In this document: in pieces, positions 62,330 to 64,000 of the stretch
How the letters are laid out: every line of letters begins with the position of its first letter
How positions within the stretch are numbered: the first letter of the stretch is position 1
Assembly: GCF_002245695.1 (NCBI RefSeq)
Contig: NZ_NOII01000003.1
Coordinates: 186,001 to 250,000 of the forward strand
From: Fictibacillus aquaticus
Lineage (GTDB): Bacteria > Bacillota > Bacilli > Bacillales > Fictibacillaceae
Length of the DNA: 64,000 nucleotides
Reading direction: 5' to 3'
Translations under genes and position numbers: made by a program
The notes under the pieces: model-generated
Database searches by the model: none
What the model was told of the DNA's origin: nothing
The model's input: only the letters and a program-made list of their open reading frames with translations

Positions 62330-62803
62330 ATGAAAAAAATTGTCGTCTTGATGCTGGCAGCTTCTGCAGTACTTTTTAACCCGGGGTACGGTACCGCTGA
62401 AAAAACGGGGTTTGTTCAGTCAGACAGCCCTAGCCGCATGCAGTTTCAGGAAGAGCTTCATAAAGCCAATCAAATCCGGTTTGAACGGCTTGAGATCAAA
62501 CAGGATATACTTCAGAAAAAGGATGAACTTCTGCAGCTTCGGGCTCATAGGATCGCAGATAAAAAGGGAGCTGGCCTGACTGATGTGCGTAAGCAGATGA
62601 AGGAAATACGCAGCGATTTGATACAGCTGCAAAAAAAATCGGCAACTGCGAAGAAAGAGTTCAAAGCGGCTATGAAGAAGAAGAACCACGCTGAAGCCAA
62701 ACAGAAGATGGATAGCTGGCTGCTTGTGCAGGAAGAGATCAATGCTAAGCTGAAGGAAAAGGTAAAGCTGATGGATTTGATGATTGTAAAACTAAAAAGC
62801 TGA
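62330..62803 (+). CDS. Small secreted coiled-coil protein
   Basis: 157 residues. A signal peptide (MKKIVVLMLAASAVLF, probable cleavage near residue 20-25) is followed by a long basic helical region with heptad-like pattern. No family recognised. The sequence GGGGTACGGTACCGC at 62383-62397, identical to an arm of the palindrome family, is in frame and encodes part of the PGYGTAE region near the cleavage site. It is 61 bp downstream of the Crp/Fnr gene, same strand. Confidence 0.75.
   Translation: MKKIVVLMLAASAVLFNPGYGTAEKTGFVQSDSPSRMQFQEELHKANQIRFERLEIKQDILQKKDELLQLRAHRIADKKGAGLTDVRKQMKEIRSDLIQLQKKSATAKKEFKAAMKKKNHAEAKQKMDSWLLVQEEINAKLKEKVKLMDLMIVKLKS
62383..62397. repeat. Half GGTACC element within a coding region
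   Basis: GGGGTACGGTACCGC matches the family arm over 13 bases and lies in the signal-peptide region of the small secreted protein gene. Confidence 0.7.
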
Positions 62804-62842
62804 GAAAAGCGCTGCGGAGTGAACCCGCAGCGCTTTTCTTAT
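62803..62842. terminator. Terminator between the secreted-protein and GDPD genes
   Basis: AGAAAAGCGCTGCGG and CCGCAGCGCTTTTCT form a long stem around AGTGAAC, between convergent genes. Confidence 0.9.
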
Positions 62843-62859
62843 TTCAGGGAATAACCAAT

Positions 62860-63687
62860 CTATTGTTTATGTTGCGGCACGTAATCCGGATAATCCGTAA
62901 TAATGCCATCAACGCCAGCGTTTAAAAGAGGTTGTACTTCTTCTTGCTTACGGACGGTCCAGCTCATGATGCCCATATCATAAGAATGGCTGGAATCAAC
63001 GACTTCGCTTGTGACGTTGCCTAGGTAAGGGTTCACGTATTCACAATAAGCCGAGAATTCTTTTAGCTTGGCGGCTGTTAAATCGTCCTTGTTTCCTGTT
63101 AGTGCCCCGATCGGCATGTCAGGCAAAAGTTCATTTGTGATTTTTAGAGAATTGAAGTCAAATGACTGGATGATTATTTTGTTATTGGCAGGCTTGTCCA
63201 TGTCGCGCTTTTTAAGAACAGCAGCCACTTTTTTCTCTATACCAGGGTATAGATGTGGTGCCTTTAGCTCAATCAAAATACCATTTCCTCGGAATTCGTC
63301 GATCACCTCTTCAAAGGTTGGAATTTTTTCTCCGGCAAATTCAGGGGAGTAGAAGCTTCCTGCATCCAAGCGGCGGAGATCCTCTAGAGTGTGGTCTTTT
63401 ACATTGCCGCTTCCGTCCGTAGTGCGGTCCAGCGTTGTATCATGAATAACTACCAGTTCACCGTCTTTGCTCATCTGTACATCGATTTCAATATAATCAG
63501 CCTTCATTTCAACGCCTTTGCGGAAAGCCGCCATCGTGTTTTCAGGAGCATAGCCTGATGCGCCGCGATGAGCGACTGTCTGAACTTGTTCGGATGGATC
63601 GTAAGCAGATGTTATGGAACTGGTCCCTGCACTGATCAGTCCTGCTGCAACCAAAGTTGTTAAAGCCAGCTTCTTCACATTAAACAT
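62860..63687 (-). CDS. Secreted glycerophosphodiester phosphodiesterase
   Basis: 275 residues with a signal peptide (cleavage near residue 28). The GDPD active site is visible: H40 and R41 (VAHRGASGYAPENT), E67 and D69 (YIEIDVQMS) and H82 (VIHDTTLDRTTDG). It hydrolyses glycerophosphodiesters outside the cell to glycerol-3-phosphate, which can serve as a carbon and phosphate source. GlpQ-like; no glpT neighbour is visible. The ATG lies behind GGGGGAA. Confidence 0.93.
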   Translation of the reverse strand: MFNVKKLALTTLVAAGLISAGTSSITSAYDPSEQVQTVAHRGASGYAPENTMAAFRKGVEMKADYIEIDVQMSKDGELVVIHDTTLDRTTDGSGNVKDHTLEDLRRLDAGSFYSPEFAGEKIPTFEEVIDEFRGNGILIELKAPHLYPGIEKKVAAVLKKRDMDKPANNKIIIQSFDFNSLKITNELLPDMPIGALTGNKDDLTAAKLKEFSAYCEYVNPYLGNVTSEVVDSSHSYDMGIMSWTVRKQEEVQPLLNAGVDGIITDYPDYVPQHKQ

Positions 63688-63947
63688 CGTTCATTCCCCC
63701 GTGATTGTAGTTTTAACGGCCTTGCATCACTAGACTAACAAAGCATAGTGGGGAATGAATGGTGATGAATACCCAACCTTTTTTAAAGAAAATTGGGGAC
63801 ATCGAATCGCAATTTTTTACAAACTTCGACTTGGCTGGGGCATAAGACCATATATCTAATAAATGGAATTTTTTAATGCCGAAAATGGAATCAATGTGCT
63901 ACACTAATTTTGAAGTGATGAACGTGCAGGATAGGGGGCGCATAACA

Positions 63948-64000
63948 GTGTCTGTACCATTTATTGAAAGTGAGAACGTTAGCAAGGATTTCAACGGACA
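63948..64000 (+). CDS. Start of a gene cut by the right window edge
   Basis: A GTG eight bases after AGGGGGCG opens a frame reading MSVPFIESENVSKDFNG up to the edge. ENVSKDFNG resembles the beginning of an ABC transporter ATP-binding protein, but 17 residues are too few for an assignment. Confidence 0.5.
   Translation, partial: MSVPFIESENVSKDFNG

Overview
The window is chromosomal DNA from a low-to-mid-GC, Gram-positive, endospore-former-type bacterium of the family Bacillaceae. This rests on strong AGGAGG-type ribosome binding sites, many GTG/TTG starts, S-box and T-box leaders, a LiaIH/LiaFSR cell-envelope system, YwbE, a staygreen-domain protein, cre-like sites and a Bacillus-type GTTGAT...ATCAAC dispersed repeat. 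A Fictibacillus/Bacillus-like genus is my guess and cannot be settled by eye. No rRNA, tRNA, CRISPR array, prophage or intact insertion sequence was found. About 60 genes are packed at ordinary density; one (a Nudix hydrolase) is clearly broken and two run off the window edges.

Layout, left to right. 0-8.2 kb: VanW-family 3' end, a 2-oxoglutarate/Fe(II)-type oxygenase, a GAF-GAF-PAS-GGDEF-EAL c-di-GMP protein, a ThDP enzyme of the acetolactate synthase family, a membrane acyltransferase. 8.3-13.2 kb: a small membrane protein, a kinase-isomerase-aldolase operon (MtnK-like, MtnA-like, class II aldolase) best read as 5-deoxyribose salvage (drdK-drdI-drdA) with a cre-like site in front, a GNAT enzyme and glutathione peroxidase. 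13.3-19.8 kb: a large membrane protein, liaI-liaH, a terminator, liaF-liaS-liaR, then LapA- and YihY-type membrane proteins. 20-28.9 kb: a degenerate tyrosine recombinase, a PadR/membrane-protein pair, a MarR/MMPL pair, adenine deaminase and a NERD protein. 29.3-33.2 kb: S-box riboswitch, metQ-metN-metI and an FMN-dependent 2-hydroxyacid oxidase. 33.2-41.1 kb: map and small genes, an M20 dipeptidase, proC, a DEAD-box helicase, a GNAT enzyme, a quinone-oxidoreductase-like protein. 41.3-52.9 kb: a fatty acid desaturase with a FapR-like site, a maltose/alpha-glucoside operon (PTS IICB, MapP-type phosphatase, GH13 alpha-glucosidase) behind a perfect cre match, GNAT, Nudix, YbaK, glucose-type IIA, fructokinase and sucrose-6-phosphate hydrolase. 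52.9-64 kb: staygreen protein, T-box plus glyS, M24 peptidase, GNAT, broken Nudix, an uncharacterised 522-residue protein, a VOC protein, DUF523/DUF1722, Crp/Fnr regulator, a small secreted protein, GDPD, and the first codons of another gene.

Three layers of repeated non-coding DNA run through the window and are its most unusual property. (1) Nine intergenic arrays with a strict 20-21 bp period, each a 6-9 bp core plus about 12 unconserved bases. The core differs between arrays (GCAAATAAA, GCGGGCGC, GGCGCA, CTTTGAAAA, CGGGCAAA) but the period does not. (2) A family of long palindromes with arms GGGGGTACGGTACC or GGGGTCCGGTACC, one of them clearly a terminator, with half-copies inside two coding regions. 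(3) Three copies of a ~130 bp GTTGAT...ATCAAC element, one rearranged.

Carbon metabolism is the main functional theme. Sugars enter by the PTS (IICB at 45.4-47.1 kb, probably served by the IIA at 49.5 kb) and are dephosphorylated or hydrolysed inside the cell. Sucrose-6-phosphate and fructose are handled by sacA/fructokinase, and the deoxyribose operon returns radical-SAM by-product carbon to glycolysis. Methionine supply (S-box met operon) and glycine charging (T-box glyS) are under classical RNA control.
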